Shown: in pieces, positions 12,698-25,969 of the stretch
Numbering within the stretch: position 1 is the stretch's first letter
How the letters are laid out: every line of letters begins with the position of its first letter
Assembly: GCA_037367355.1 (NCBI GenBank)
Contig: CM074697.1
Location: 2,666,001 to 2,730,000 of the forward strand
Direction: 5' to 3'
DNA length: 64,000 nucleotides
Source of the DNA: Neoscytalidium dimidiatum
Lineage: Eukaryota; Ascomycota; Dothideomycetes; Botryosphaeriales; Botryosphaeriaceae
Translations under genes and position numbers: made by a program
The notes under the pieces: generated by a model
Database searches by the model: none
Told to the model about the DNA's origin: nothing
What the model saw: only the letters and a program-made list of their open reading frames with translations

Positions 12698-15600
12698 GTT
12701 GAAGCCTAAACTGTGGATCATCCTGCAGTTGCACCCCCCGCTCATCTGGTTATTTTGAGTTGCGGTTCGGCGCCGCGTCCCATGCGCAAGGAAAAAAGAT
12801 CCTGAGTGACGACAAAGTGCATACGTGGGCTCCTTCCGAGGCCTGCCTGTCTGCACGCATGCTTCCGGCACTCGACGAGTGACGTGGAGCAGCAGGCTGC
12901 AGGGAGACGAAGCAGTCTTCTAACTTGCAGCGGGATTCTTGACGCATATACAGGCGGGGCAAGCAGCGTCGGCCTACCGAATACAGATCTCACTGCGGCT
13001 TGTCACTTTTGATCATGCTTGTGCGGACTGATATGATATCGCTCTCCGGGATTTGTATGCAAGTGCAGCCGTAGTCTTACAGCGAAGCGCTTTGTTTCGT
13101 CCATCCTTCATCTGCTCCTGCCTTTTAACCGTCGCTTCACCGGGTCCATCCTGCTGACATGCCACCCCGCGCTCAGCCCAGTTTCTCTTGGCTGACTTAC
13201 CTCAGCCTTCCCTCCACTCTTCGCTGTGCTGACATCTCTCACGCTTCCCTGAAAGGGTATCAGTGCGTAGAATGCAATGCAAGCACTCCCTGCCACGATC
13301 CTCTGCTCCTGCAGGGAGACCAACACAATGCCATACCGACCAACGGGAAACAACGGAAACGGCGGGTATCGGGCCAGACTCACTCATCACCCTATCTCGC
13401 GCACCTAAAACTTAATCGCTCGCCGGCTCATATTTTGCACCGAACGCGTAAGGAGGCGCCACAACTACCGGGTAGCAGTAGCCTTCCAGCCCCCTCCGTT
13501 TTCGTCTTTTTTTTTCCGCCTATCGGGAGTACCTCTTAATGAGACATTGTCTTGCCAATGGTTGGACAATCGTAAGGAAACGCTGTTGCTCGCCCTCTTT
13601 TATCAGGTTTCTTTCGGGGGGTGAGCCTACCTCGGTAGCGGCCGCATTGGAAGAAGGATGAGGCTCTCCGGCCGATTGTCTTATCATTTGCTACTTCTCC
13701 ACTGACCGCTCTCTTGAAGCACATTCCCCGCAGCAATTGTATCCGCGTCCATGGTAGTGCGGTCTTGTCCCGTCGGTACAAGCTCCGGACCTGTCAGCAT
13801 TTAGTCGGCTCGTGAGCATCCATTCCCGCACGTGCAATTCACTCATTCTGCTCATACGTTCCCCAGCTTACCCCGCCAAGCAAACGCCCCCAGGTCTTGG
13901 GACAATCTTAAGCTCCGAAACGGTGATTGCATGATGCAGTCTAATGTGTAAGGTAGGGTATGGTAAGAAAACAGGGCAGGTTGAACCAGCGGCTCCGCAT
14001 ACGCATCGCGCATGCTCACTCCTCCAAGATCCTTAGTGGGATGTATCCTTACAACGACGAGGGTATCTGCTGTGTTCATTGCCCTTCCCGGCGCCGGCAT
14101 GCTTTTGCCGAGCTCACAGATAGCCCAGATGCACCCGACATTGGCAACCAGTCGTCCCACGATGCGTCCTCGTGCCGCTCCGAACCTTCCAAGCTGTTGC
14201 ACAGCGACGCCTCCATCATACCATTAATCGTAGCCAGTGATCTTATCTCAAACCTGCCCTTTTCTCCTCCGACCACCACCACCTACAGCTAAATGTTTGC
14301 TATGGCATCATCATGCTTCTCCTCCCTCCTATCAGGAGAGAAGAATTCGCTCTCCTCTACCATTTACAGTTCGGATTTTGAAACGTTCTAAATGCACAGC
14401 AGACACAAAATCAGACCGTGCATCCCTCTCCCTTTTCAGCCCTACGCCCTAACTGATCAACGTGAGCCTACTCGGTAGTTGCTGACTCTGGACCTTTTTC
14501 CCTGCAACTCCGAAAGAACCCCGCTTTTTCTCTACTCGTCCGAGGACGCACGCCAACCATCCCTATCAGTTGCACTGCCTGCCTGCCTTCCTGTCGGCGG
14601 TATGCGTACGTTGCTGCTGCGGCAGGTTGCCCCGCTGTCACCTTCGCCGTCGCCGCCGCCCTCATTCATCGACGCCGCAGGAAGGAGAGGATCCCTTTTT
14701 ACTGGCAAGGTTCTCCGCAGCAACCAAATCCCCCATCGTAGTGGCTCTGATAGTCTGCTTGCTTGCGTGCTCGATGCACCTGACCTGCTCTCGAATGCAA
14801 AATCCGCACCATATCTTTTTGCGTTGTATCTTTTTTTTCTGCCCTTCACCACCGCTTCATCCTTCCTGCAATGTTGATCATCCATGCAGAATCCTCCACT
14901 ACCCATCCAGAACGCTGCTGCTGCTGCTGCTGCTTTTGCTGCGCCAACCCACGCGTCCCCCACAAAATGAAGAAAACCCGTTTGCAGAACGCAAGATGCA
15001 GAACGCAAGACGCAAGAGGCAAGACGCATAACGCACAACGCACGACGCACGCGACGCACCGCCGCGGAAAAGGCGCAACGAGCTCTCTTTTTCCCGCATT
15101 ATACATTGTATGCATAATAGAAGGCGTTTTTTTTTTTTTTGCATCCGTCCGCCTGCATTCAACGTCCGCCCTAACCCTCCTCCTCCTCCACCCACCATCC
15201 ACGTTCTCTGATCGCCTAATCAAACCCTTCCCATCAAGGCTAGCCACGCGGCTGCGATCAGCGGTCGTCAGCATTCCTCTTCTCTCTTCTTTTTCTCTGC
15301 CGAGCGCTGCCGATTACTCACGCCCGCCCAAGAGGAGGGAAGAAAATAAAACCATAAGCCGCCGATGACACCCCTGGTCAACTGCCCGAACTTCGGCGTC
15401 GGTTTGCTCGTCGCCGATGACGGTGCTGCCGAAGTGACCGTGCCGATTATGCCGGGCGAGGCGCGATGGATAGCAAGACCGGAGAGAGGGGGCAGAGTCC
15501 GAGGAGATGTATATTTTTTTTGGTTGCAGTGACGTCCTATCGTTTTCGCTGGCGTCTGGCCGGATTCGAAACGATCGGGCTGGAACTTGCGCTGGGGAAA

Positions 15601-16624
15601 AAAACCCCCCAGAGATCGTCAGCCTTGTTTTCCCTTTCCCTACTACCAGTCGGTCGGGCTGTGAAATGACGCGGCAGCGTACGAGAAAGAAGGTCTGCGG
15701 CAGGAGTAGCGCGTACGTACATGGGGATCCGGACAGGAGAGACGGGGATGCGGGCGTGCATGCCGGCGACGTGGGCTTGGAAAGGGTACGGTAGGAGGGT
15801 TTTTTCGTGTTGCGATGAGGGGAGCGGTCTAGGCGGTCAGTCTACGCGGTCGGTCTGTATATACGTACGTGTGTGCTTGCGTACGTTCGTGAGAGGGAGG
15901 TAGAGGGCTGAACCGGCTGCCCGGTAGGCCTTTACCCTCTTCTACCTCCCTCCTCCTTTTTGCTTCAGCATCAGAGATTCGCGACATACCACTTCCAAGG
16001 CAAAGAAACAGTTAATTTCCTTCAAGTACTGGCTTGTCATTTCATTTCCTCTTAGTCCTGAAAGAGATGAGCAAAGGACGTAGGCACACAGTAATGCAAA
16101 CAGATAGTACAATATATATCATTAAACAAATCAACTGAGCCTCCACCCACCTCACATTCACGTAATAACGAACTACAAATTAGCGCCGTGGTAGTCATCA
16201 GGCTTGGCCATATTAATTTTCCCACAATCACTAAACCGGATGTCGAAATAATGAATGAAATATGATATCATTCGCAACGGCGGCCTTCATCCCGATGGAG
16301 AGGTTTTTATCCGCTAAGACACCTCCGACCCGAATAGAAAAACTCCAAGTAAGGGTATATACAATGAGAAGACCTCTCGGCATGAAAAGAAGACCGATGC
16401 CGGAAGTTTAAGAAGAAGAAGATGATGATGATGCGAGCGGTATCTCAATTTCCCAGATCCTCTCTCTTTGTCCACCACCTCTGACATAATTCGCCTCCGG
16501 ACGAATGATCAAAAGAACTTTGTCCCCCGTAGGTGCGCGCCCATGAGCTCCCCGATGGTATGCGAATTTTTGTTTTCTCACATCTTTTTGAATCTTTTGT
16601 TTTTTCTTTTTCTTTTCTTCGCTG
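12698..16624. other. 3.9-kb gene-poor region
   Basis: No protein gene I can support. It contains the 3' flanks of two genes (phosducin-like on +, bZIP on -), pyrimidine-rich and T-rich tracts, a GCT trinucleotide run at about 14914-14933 and a degenerate CGCAAGA-type repeat at about 14984-15060. Open frames up to 175 codons (14532-15059, minus) are built from these repeats and are not convincing. Confidence 0.5.
14984..15060. repeat. Degenerate CGCAAGA / CGCACGA tandem repeat
   Basis: Roughly ten imperfect 7-8 base units (GCAAGAT, GCAAGAC, GCAAGAG, GCACAAC, GCACGAC and so on) read directly from the sequence, just downstream of a GCT trinucleotide run. It lies outside any supported gene. Confidence 0.7.
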
Positions 16625-17999
16625 TCATATCAGCGCGTCCCCACCGCCCCTACTGCTCTCCTCCTCGATGACCTTGTAGATGACGGCCTCCTCGAACACC
16701 GGCCCCTGCCCATCGCACCGTGCCGCCGCCCGCAACCTCTCGCACACGTCCGCGACGTCGACGGCGCCGGACCGCACGAGCGGGTGCGACTGGATGAGAT
16801 CCCACGTCTGGCTCGCGCCGAGCAGATGCTGCTGCTGCGCCGCCGACGACCTGCTCGCCCTGCGTCCCCCCACCGCCGCCGGACTCGCCCTCGCCTCCGA
16901 TATGCCCAGCCCCGATGCCGCCGCCGCCGTCGCCGCCGAAACCGTCGTATACGCATCCCGATCGACGTCCATCTCCACGCCGTCACCGCTCCCCGGACTC
17001 CCCGCCCCGCTGCCGCCGCTCCCGCTCGAACTCCTCCCTCCGCCAGCGGCCGTGCTCGACGACGTCGTCGCCCTCAGGATCTCGTTCTCCGTCTTGGCGC
17101 GCTGCAGCAGCAGCTTCAGGCGCTCGTTGTCGCTCTGCAGGCTGTGCGTCGAGCTCTCGAGCGCGCGCAGCTTCTCCTCCAGCTCGCGCACGTGGCGCTC
17201 CTTGCGCTCGCGGAACGCGCGCTGGGCGGCGCGGTTCTGCGCCTTGCGGCGCGACTGCGCGGGCGTGAGGCTGGACGACGACCCGTTCGGCCCCATGGCC
17301 GAGGCGCCGTCCTTTTCTTCGGACGAGGAGCGCGTGCGCGTTGTGGGCGAGAGCGGGACGGCGGTCGGGGAGGTCGCGCCGCCGGCGTCGGTGTTGGCGT
17401 ACGACGAGGAGGAGGCGGCGGGGATTTGACCGCCGGCTGTGCTCAGGCTGCCGTGGATGGGCGAGGCTTGCGTGTGGTGGTGCGCGGCTGCTGCCGCTGC
17501 GGCGGCGGCTGCGGCTGCGGACTGATGGGTCGTGTCGAGGTCTAGGTGGATGCCGCTGTCGACGCTGCCGACGGCGTGCAGGGCGGGCGCGACGGTCGAG
17601 TGGTGGTGGGCGTGGTGGTGGCTGTGGGAGGCGGCGTGCGTGGGCGGGGAGCCCGAGGGCAGCGAGGGAAAAGAGAATGCATCGTATTGCAGAAATGAGG
17701 ACGGATCGAGCTGGTTCTGGAAGTTCAGATTCATGATGGTGTCAGCTCCTGGAATTTGTTTCTCTGGTGGGTTGTTTTGGCGGTGTTGTTCGTGGAGGTT
17801 GGACAGTAGGGGGACGTGCGTGCGTGCGGGAGGGGGCGGATATTGAGAATTGAGGGCGGTGGGGAGCTCCTTGAGCTACCCGGAAGCTTATTACCTGCAA
17901 GTTGAGCTTGTCGGCGGAGCTGTCGTAGGAGGGCGTGGGCGGCAAGCCGATGTAGTACTGGTGCGGCGGCGGCGCTGAGAAGTAGGAGGAATAATCCAT
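16625..17999 (-). CDS. AP-1/YAP-like bZIP transcription factor
   Basis: Nuclear DNA-binding protein, probably of the fungal AP-1/YAP stress-response class. Two exons, 17999-17895 and 17716-16625, give 398 residues. The N-terminus MDYSSYFSAPPPHQYYIGLPPTP is typical of one family subgroup. The basic region (about 190-209) reads RRKAQNRAAQRAFRERKERH, with the YAP-type NxxAQxxFR signature, followed by a leucine zipper to about 245. A C-terminal segment (WDLIQSHPLVRSG, VADVCERLR, CDGQGPVFEE) is also conserved in this subgroup. The acceptor at 17717 was chosen because the next upstream AG gives an immediate in-frame stop, while this one joins LNLQ to NQLDPSS in phase. Poly-Ala and His runs sit before the bZIP. 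A shorter form starting at 17734 is possible. Confidence 0.85.
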
Positions 18000-20300
18000 G
18001 GCTTCTGGCGGGCGGCAAACGGGGCAGGTGTGAATTTCTGCCTCTGGGGAAGGGCAAACGGGCAGTCGAGGTAAGACGGAAGGGAGCAGCTAGCAACGGG
18101 AGGATTATGTATGAGTCGAGCGGCGTGTCCTGCTACTCTCCGGGGCGTGTCTCGAAGGGGGGCCAATGCGTCTTTCGGGATCGGCGGTTGATATAGCTCG
18201 GCGCGGGGCGGGCGTCTCGCAGCGGGCAGAGGCTGGAGTGAGGAGCAGACTCGGGCTCTGGAAGCTGGACGAACAGGGAAGGGCAGCTCAGTGCTGGGGC
18301 AGGGGTGGATTGTTCAGGCCGGGCGCCACGATACCGGTGGGCACGTACCTGGGACGACCTCAGGCAGGACGGAGCAGCAGGGCCGTTCGCGGCGGCGCTC
18401 CAGGGCTGGGGCTGGGCGTAAGCTGCGCAGTGTCAGGGAGCGTTCAGGTGCATCTGGGGGAGCTGGACGCGAGATGCGAGACGCGCGGGCGTGAAGCTGG
18501 CAGCGGGAGGGCCAATGGCGGCATAAGGCTGAAGTGACAGTCTGCGGAGCGCGTGTCTGGCCCTCTGGCCGCATAGCCGTGTGGCCGTCTGGCGCGCTGG
18601 CTGTTCTGCCGTTCTGGCGGGCGGGCGCCCCGCGCGCGCAGCGGCCAGTCGTGGTGACTGGTGAGGTCCAACAAGCAGCAGCCGGCACGGGATTGGATCT
18701 AGCGTGCAGAGAGCAGCCAGGCAGCGCGCTGCTAGAGCGAGTGCGCGGCAGGCCCAGCGGTCGCTAGGCAGGCGGCCCCAGCGGAGCCTTGCGCTGACTC
18801 GGGCCCAACCACGGGTGCCGGCGCAACGGCCGGCGCGGCCTGGCGCCATTCACCCGCCCCCAGCGGTGCAGCGGTGGTGGTGCCCCCCGAGTGGTCTCCC
18901 CCCCCCCCACAATCATCACCCATCAGCTTTCGCAGGCTATCAGCACCATCATCTATCTCATCATCGCATCGCTACGCATCCCCTCCCGGACGCCACCACC
19001 CTGAAACTCGCTGCGCCAGCAACACCACGCCCGCCCCCAAGCTCCCACGCCAGTCCCCCCGGGCGCCAGCTGCCCGCCGCCAGCCCTCTGCTCTGCTCGA
19101 AGCACCACTCTGCAGACCGCTCCGCTGCACGGCCTTGACTCGCCCGCCCGCCGGACACGATCCGGCCAGCACGCCCAATCGCTTCCGTCCCGAACAGCCC
19201 CAGCCCTTCTCCAAAAATAACCGACTTCGGTATCTGGCCTGCCGCTTCCGGTATGTGCTCCACCGCGAGACTCGCCGCGTCGGTACCGCTGCTGTGCCAC
19301 AACAGCTGCCTCCAGTGCCACGGCTGCACCAGCGATAGTCGTGTTTGAGCCGCCAACCTCTCAGGCCCGCCGCTGTGGTTGGTGGAACTTCCAACGCTTG
19401 TGCGATCCTGCCTTATGCCGCCCTGCCTCTGCACTGCCCATGGACGTGCCTGAGGATCTGTCATTACGCTATTTTGGCCTGCCTGCCGCCCCAAAATATT
19501 CGCGTGTAGTCATCACGGCTTCTGTCCCCAACTGTGTATTGAGCCGCCTGCCCTGCATATTTCAAGTCCCCATCACCAGCCGGCACTGCTAATCTCCCAC
19601 TTTCGATGTCCACTTGACCTTCTGTCCTGCGTCCAGGCCTTTTGACGCGAGTCAGTCTTGATGCCCCTCGAAACGCGAGGTGAACTGGCATGATGCTCCT
19701 ACTACCGACACGTCAGAGACTACTCACCCAACTGTCAAATGCAGCAGCTAGAACAGATCTCAGACCCAGTTTTGGCCATGTTTCTGAGGGTGCCGAACTT
19801 CTCTCAAGCTGCCTCACCGCTAAGCATGAAGGCCAGCCCCGTGGACAATTCAGAGTGCTACGTCGCTACTGACACCTCGGCCTAAGCTAGATTCAGAGAA
19901 TCGCAGCGTGCAAGCCTGACCCTCATCATACCAAAGATTGTCAGGGAAAACGACTCGGAATTTGCCAGACGCCGGCTTTGCTTTCGATGCTATTCAAACA
20001 TTCCAGAAAGAACCCTGAAACGATCTCTGCAAGGGACGACGCACGCCCAAAAGTAACGACAGCACAAGCTCGGGCAGAGCCAAACTTACCAGCAACCTCG
20101 ATCTCCGGGTCAACCTGCTTTTCTGCCGACAGCACTAATCGAGTCATCATCCGCAAAACAAACCCTCAACTCCGCCCCGCCCCGGATTCACTTCGCCGGT
20201 TCCCCGGTTTCTGCGACGGGCACAGGATATCGTCCCATTGGGCCTTAAGCGACCCGAATTAAGCTTTCGGGGTTGACTAGCATTGCTTTCTGTAGGGCGA
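18000..20300. other. GC-rich upstream flank of the bZIP gene
   Basis: Very GC-rich at first, with an 11-base C run at 18898-18908 and many overlapping proline/arginine-rich open frames on both strands, none resembling a known protein. This is probably promoter, leader and spacer sequence of the minus-strand bZIP gene. Confidence 0.45.
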
Positions 20301-23300
20301 AAGATGAACAAGTGTCAACTCTGGCACGTTCATTGGGGCCTTTCTCATGCGGGAGGATCTGCGAGCTAGGCACCGGGCTGTTCCTCCACCGCCGCCTATT
20401 TGCCAATTGAGACGCCCGTCCCGCTGGTTTGGCGCTCTGCGGGGCCAGACGCAGCTCTTCCTTCAGCTCGTGCGGCTGGGGGCAGCCCTCCTCCCCCCCT
20501 CTCTATCTCTCTTTCTATCTCTGCATCCCACGTTTCCTTCGGATCGGCTCGGGGGTCTTGATAGCCTGCCTAGAAGCTCTGTAGAAGTTTGTTTGAGCAT
20601 CAGTGATTGGGCCCTCTATTGGTGGGCGTCGGTTGGGCTCAACATGATGAGCAGAGCGGACGCAGCTTGTAGTAGCGACTTTCGGTTGGGAAGAGCCTGC
20701 GCGAGCTGCGGGGCGAGAGGGGGGGGGGGGCTCGACAAGAGGCTGAGGTAAAGGAAATAGAACGACGGGAACGAGTGGTTGAGCACGTTGCGGGATGCTC
20801 GGCTTTACTGCATGCGGTAGGTACCGACGGCGCGTTCTCGAACTTCACTGCCAGTGTCGAGAGCCTTTTGTGGCTGCAGGGACATGACGCGATGTTACCG
20901 TTGATCTCGCGCGTGGAGCATCATCCCGGAAAATCGGCCTAGCGAGATGAGAGAGGCATGGCTTTATGTGGACGGACCTCTCCTTGCTTATGCAGAGACG
21001 GTTCGTCGACGCCGTTGACGTCCTTGCTCTTCTACTGGAGAACATTCGCGCGGGACTCTGCTTTCCCTTTCCCAAAGCTGCCATTTTAGTGCCTTTTGTA
21101 AGTGCTACTACAGCTAGTGATACTGCTCTGCGGTACAATAATACTTCACATTTAACGCCGTTCATTAATTGGCCCTCCCTTCAGTGTTCCTGAGTCGGAG
21201 CCAGCACCTTCGATTCCTTGTCATGGCAAATCTCATAAGCACAAGATGATATGCCCCCGCACTTTCACTCAGCAAAGTTGGGCCACACCATCAAGTATCC
21301 TGAAATCTAAGCCTACCGCATCACCGTGAACTATCATCCAGGACGTACCCGCCAAAGCCGGAAGAACAGTAACGGGGACTTTCCGAGACGTAAGACTGGA
21401 AGTGAGCATTGTTTCTGATCTAAAAAGTGGGTCCTGGTCAGAGTAAAAAACTCGACATAAGAGTACAGAATCAACAGCTTTGACGGTCTACAGCTCTGTC
21501 CTACAACCTCGAACTATAGACTCCATTGCCCTCTGTGCATGTGCCGCATGGGCTCCATCCTCGTATCTCATTCGGCCTTAGTTTGCAACGCTCCACTCGC
21601 GTGAATTCGGCCCGCCACGAGCACATACGTCAGCTCTCGGCAGATGCGTCCAGTGCGCATGATGAGCGGCGCAGAACAGCTAGCGTCGAGTATTCAAAAG
21701 GGCCAGTCATTGTGGAATCAAACGCTTGAGTATCGTGAACCGCACAAGTGCTACACACCAGTAGCACCCGAGTTGATTAACACACTTTGCCCGTTTCTGC
21801 TTTTCGGCGTTTTGCTTATGCAAGGGATGACGGGTTCTCGACAGAAAAATTCGTAGTCTCATTACCTCTACATGTTATCACTAATATCCAGCATCGCAGA
21901 TATCTGATGCTCGGCAACGCTACGAAGTCATTCTGCAGTGCATCGGTAATGTAAGCAAACGTGGCGGTTGTTTTGGAAGGCGATTACTTCCTTTTGATAC
22001 CACAGCTGGACTTAGATGCGTGGGCAATAGCGAAGCGTATCTGAGCGGCTGATCATGTGGAAAGCGGAGAGTCGGGTAATATTGGTACGTGCAATTTGTA
22101 GGTTTATCTTACCTCCTGAAATGCTTCGCAGAAGATAGGCATCCTTTGTTCCGCGTCATGTTAATCTGGAATGCAGCGCACCACCCATATGCCGCTTTGC
22201 TATGGCCACCTGCTTTTGCGCCAGAGCTTAGTTGATGACTAGTACAGTCCGAATTCACGCTTCATAAGGAAATTTCTTACAAGTTCGCTGAATCAGCAAG
22301 GCTGTTCGACATGCAGGCCGAACGATAGAACTTCAGTAAAATGCAACTCTGTACATAATCTACATGGAGAACTGATACTTGTCATCACACATGAATGGTT
22401 GTATAAAGGCAGCAATTTAAAAATTTAGTTTCGTGCCCGTATACCTTACAGTCACATATCAAGGGGCACTATTGCATACTTGTATACACAGACGAGTTCA
22501 TATCCTCTAGTATTGCCATTGATGAGAGTTTTCGTTCAGCTCCATGACATTTTCATGCTGCCGATCATCATTGGGTCAATACTCTCTGTGGCATTGTCGC
22601 ATGTCGAACACCCGTTCGCCCACCCAGGTCCCAAAGGTAAAATTCTAAAAGACTGAAACTCATGACGGAACAAAAACCTGCTAAAACGATGTATGTGTTA
22701 CAATAATCTGCGACATATCCTTTGCTGATGAACATGGCGATACCTAAGTGCGAAAACGAGGGCTCAAGTGACCGCATTCGGGTTTTCTTCAACTCCATCC
22801 TGTACGGGCACTTTTCCACGCTATATATCTGCCCGTCCATGTGCTCTCTAGCTTCTTTTCCATGAAGTTGTCATATGATATTTCAACTTCGTCTTTGCTT
22901 TTTACAATCAAAGGTTAACCCAGCCTGATTTATAAGTTCCTCATTCCTGTGCTCAGCCTTACCTTTCCGCCAGGAGTTTTTCACAGGGCACGAGAACTTC
23001 CACAAAGACCTTCGCCTGCCACAACTGAGCTCAGGAAATCATCATGACCTTATTTTCATAGTCGCGTGTCAATGATGCCTTCTGTACTGATATAACTAAT
23101 GGCCTCATCGACGCGTAGACGTAGCGATGTCCAGTGTGGTGATTACATGCTGCTCAATATAATTTTATTGCCCTTTTAGGCGGTGCTTTTGTTATCGCAG
23201 CTCCATGCTATAGCTTAATACGTCAATATTGATTACAAGATGATCACATGAACCTATATGGCAAGATAGCTACATCGAGTGCACCGACGACGACGGGTGT

Positions 23301-25969
23301 GGAGAAACTAGTATGCAACGACAACTGCACAACATAACGAGCGTTGCTGAGAATATGTGGAGTGAAGCAGGCTTGCTGTCGTTTTTTTAAGCCTTGTCTC
23401 GCACCCCGTGATGTCGTTCCATCACGCGTCGCCAAGGTCTCAACGCTCGTGCCGCTCCGTCCGCTGCTGTCGCCCCTTGCAGATGACGTCTTCTGTAATT
23501 TTCTTCTCGCGGCCATACCCATTCAAATGCTTTCTGTTTTGACGCGGTCAATCTTGTTGCTTGTAATTGTCTTGCTTATGTGGCACGAAGACGAGCAGGT
23601 CCACTGTCACATTGAACTTTCTTCCACAACTTTGTTGTTTTGCTGCTCTCTTGAGAATTATTAAGAACCCCCTGCTCTGCGGGGTTTTCGAATGTGAAAC
23701 ATTCCTCGGCATCCTGTGACGCACGTCGTTCATTAAATAACGTCGAGGAACAATTTTACTTGATTTTGTAGAGTGTCAACATGATGGAAATATGCATCCT
23801 GTTCTTGGCCCCCGAAGATCGTATACGTGTGAATCAGCGGATATCCAGATCGTTTCAACCTTGAATCAGAGGCATACAGGAATGTAAATCTTCTGATATG
23901 CAGTACCTATAGCTCATGTCCCGTTGCATAAGGACAGCGAACTGCAAAGATCATAACAATGATGCCCTGTTAGCATCTCTCCTACTTTTTTTGTACGTAC
24001 TACAACCGCTGCCACCAAGCGATGGTGCCCTAATTCTTTAATGTTTATACTCCCAGTTTTCGGGCAAGAAGTTATGCTAATGTCTGTCAGGGTACTGAAA
24101 AAGAGCTCATTCGATTGATCTATTGACCCTGTTAGTTTCCTTTATTTGATATACAGGTGTTTTGGCAATTCCAGTCAACCGTGCTCAGCGACTTCGTTGT
24201 AGCTACGTGCATGTCTCTCTTTTTCTTTGGGGAAAACAAAACAGGAAACAAAACCAATTCTGCACTGACAGCTCGACCACCCGCCCCTGCAAGGCCTTAT
24301 TCAGCACTACAATGTATACGGACACATGTGCCCACTGGCGCGTTCCCGCCTCACGCATCCTTCTAGACGCAAATCCGCGAATATAAACCTCACTTGCAGA
24401 CAATAGTGACGTAATATTGAACCTCAAGACTGAATGACCTCGCACGGCGATCGACAGTGCGAGGACATGAATATACTGTCCTTCGCGGCGATAATCGGCG
24501 AAGAAATCACTGGCTGCGGCTGTCGCTCGGCTCCTTCAAACGAACGTCGCAGCAGTGCCCAGATATGTACGAATCTGCACCACACCGTCAAGCCCGGACA
24601 CAGAAGACGCTCATCATCATGCTCTGCCGATGTGCCGCATTTCTTCTTTTTCTTCCTTTTGGTTTTTCTGCCGAAGCGAAGCAGCAGACGCGGGGGCCAG
24701 TCGCAGTTCTTCCCAGTGCCAGGAAGCGGCAGGTGGCAGTATCCTTCCTTGCTCAACGCTGTATGCTGATCTTCGAACACCTCTTGCAATGCTAGGCGCT
24801 CGGAGGCTTGCAGAGGAAAAGATGCATTAACGCGACCGGAATGAATATTTCAAGGGGCGCTGGAGCGGAGCGGTGCGGCGCTCATTCCTGGCGGCGTTCG
24901 AGAGTGCGACCTCGTTGGTCGTACATAATCCCCCCTACAAAAGCTTGGGAAGGAAAAAGCTGCAGACGTTGCCTCTTGTCAAGCCTGCTTCACATCTCAC
25001 GGCCTTAACTCGTTGGCTGTACGTTTTGGTGGAGCAGTTGCGCCACATATCCCTCATAGCCGGACAGGACGCTTTACGTTACCACTTCGCAGGTGTTGCC
25101 GTACACATACTTCTTCGACAAAAATGCAGCTATCCAAGCACGAGACATGCAGCCAGAGCAGCGGACAAGGCCATGCTGACCCCGAATACAACTGACATGA
25201 GATGTACACCGACCGCAACATTGTCAATATCACTTTCACATGATCAGCATGCGCCAGTTCTTTCTCAAGACCATCTCATTTCTCAGCACATCTATCTTTT
25301 TTTTTTTTTCCAAAATAAAAGACACAGCGCCACGACAACAAGAAGCGAGAATGAAAGGGGCAGATACATAAGCCCTACCATCCCGTGCTTCTCAGTCAGT
25401 GTACAGAGTTAGAGTTTCGATCTGGAAAAAAAGAAAAAAAAAAGGGAAAGTTTCAACCAGAAAAGGAAGGCTACTATGCAACATCATGCCATCCTTGAAC
25501 CCATCAATCCGTTCCATCGGTCATGATAAACCAAACAAACACTAACTTTGAAGCTAAAAAAAAAAATAATGTTGCTTCAGCCATCACTACCATCAACAAG
25601 CTGATCTGCAATGCCCCAGGTTGACAGCGGACAGAAAACAAAACGCCTCTGCGAGACAAGAGGGAATAATGTTTCCGGAAACCCAAAACACCCTTGTAAG
25701 CAAAGTGTAACGTGAAGAACACAGGGGGAAAAAAAGACGACGCCCATTGCAGTGTTCCCGGGAATATGCGAGAGGATGCATGACATGAAAGTTTGAACAA
25801 TCCCGACCGAAGCTCCAAACTGGACGAAGAGCATCCCATTTCCGAAGAACACGATAAGAAGCAAGAGAAGAACAGTTATCCTTGATGGAGGTCCAAGGAC
25901 GAGACGGTCGGTCAGACGATAGGAATGGTCTGACATGAGGTAGCAGGAGGCCGCGGACGCAATACGCTT
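20301..25969. other. Long gene-poor, lower-GC region
   Basis: No gene, RNA or intact mobile element that I can support. It includes a 12-base G run ending at 20730, several T and A runs (for example about 25295-25310 and 25555-25568) and only short scattered open frames. From about 21 kb it is visibly less GC-rich than the genes around it. It could be old, decayed repeat DNA, but I found no recognisable transposon domain or terminal repeat. Confidence 0.45.

Noticed and set aside
15545..15570. tRNA B-box-like GGATTCGAAAC word
   Set aside because: No A box at the right distance and no cloverleaf could be drawn. I found no tRNA or rRNA gene anywhere in the window.
20301..25969. Decayed transposon
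   Set aside because: The lower GC and lack of genes suggest old repeats, but no terminal repeats, reverse transcriptase, transposase or integrase motifs could be seen in any frame.
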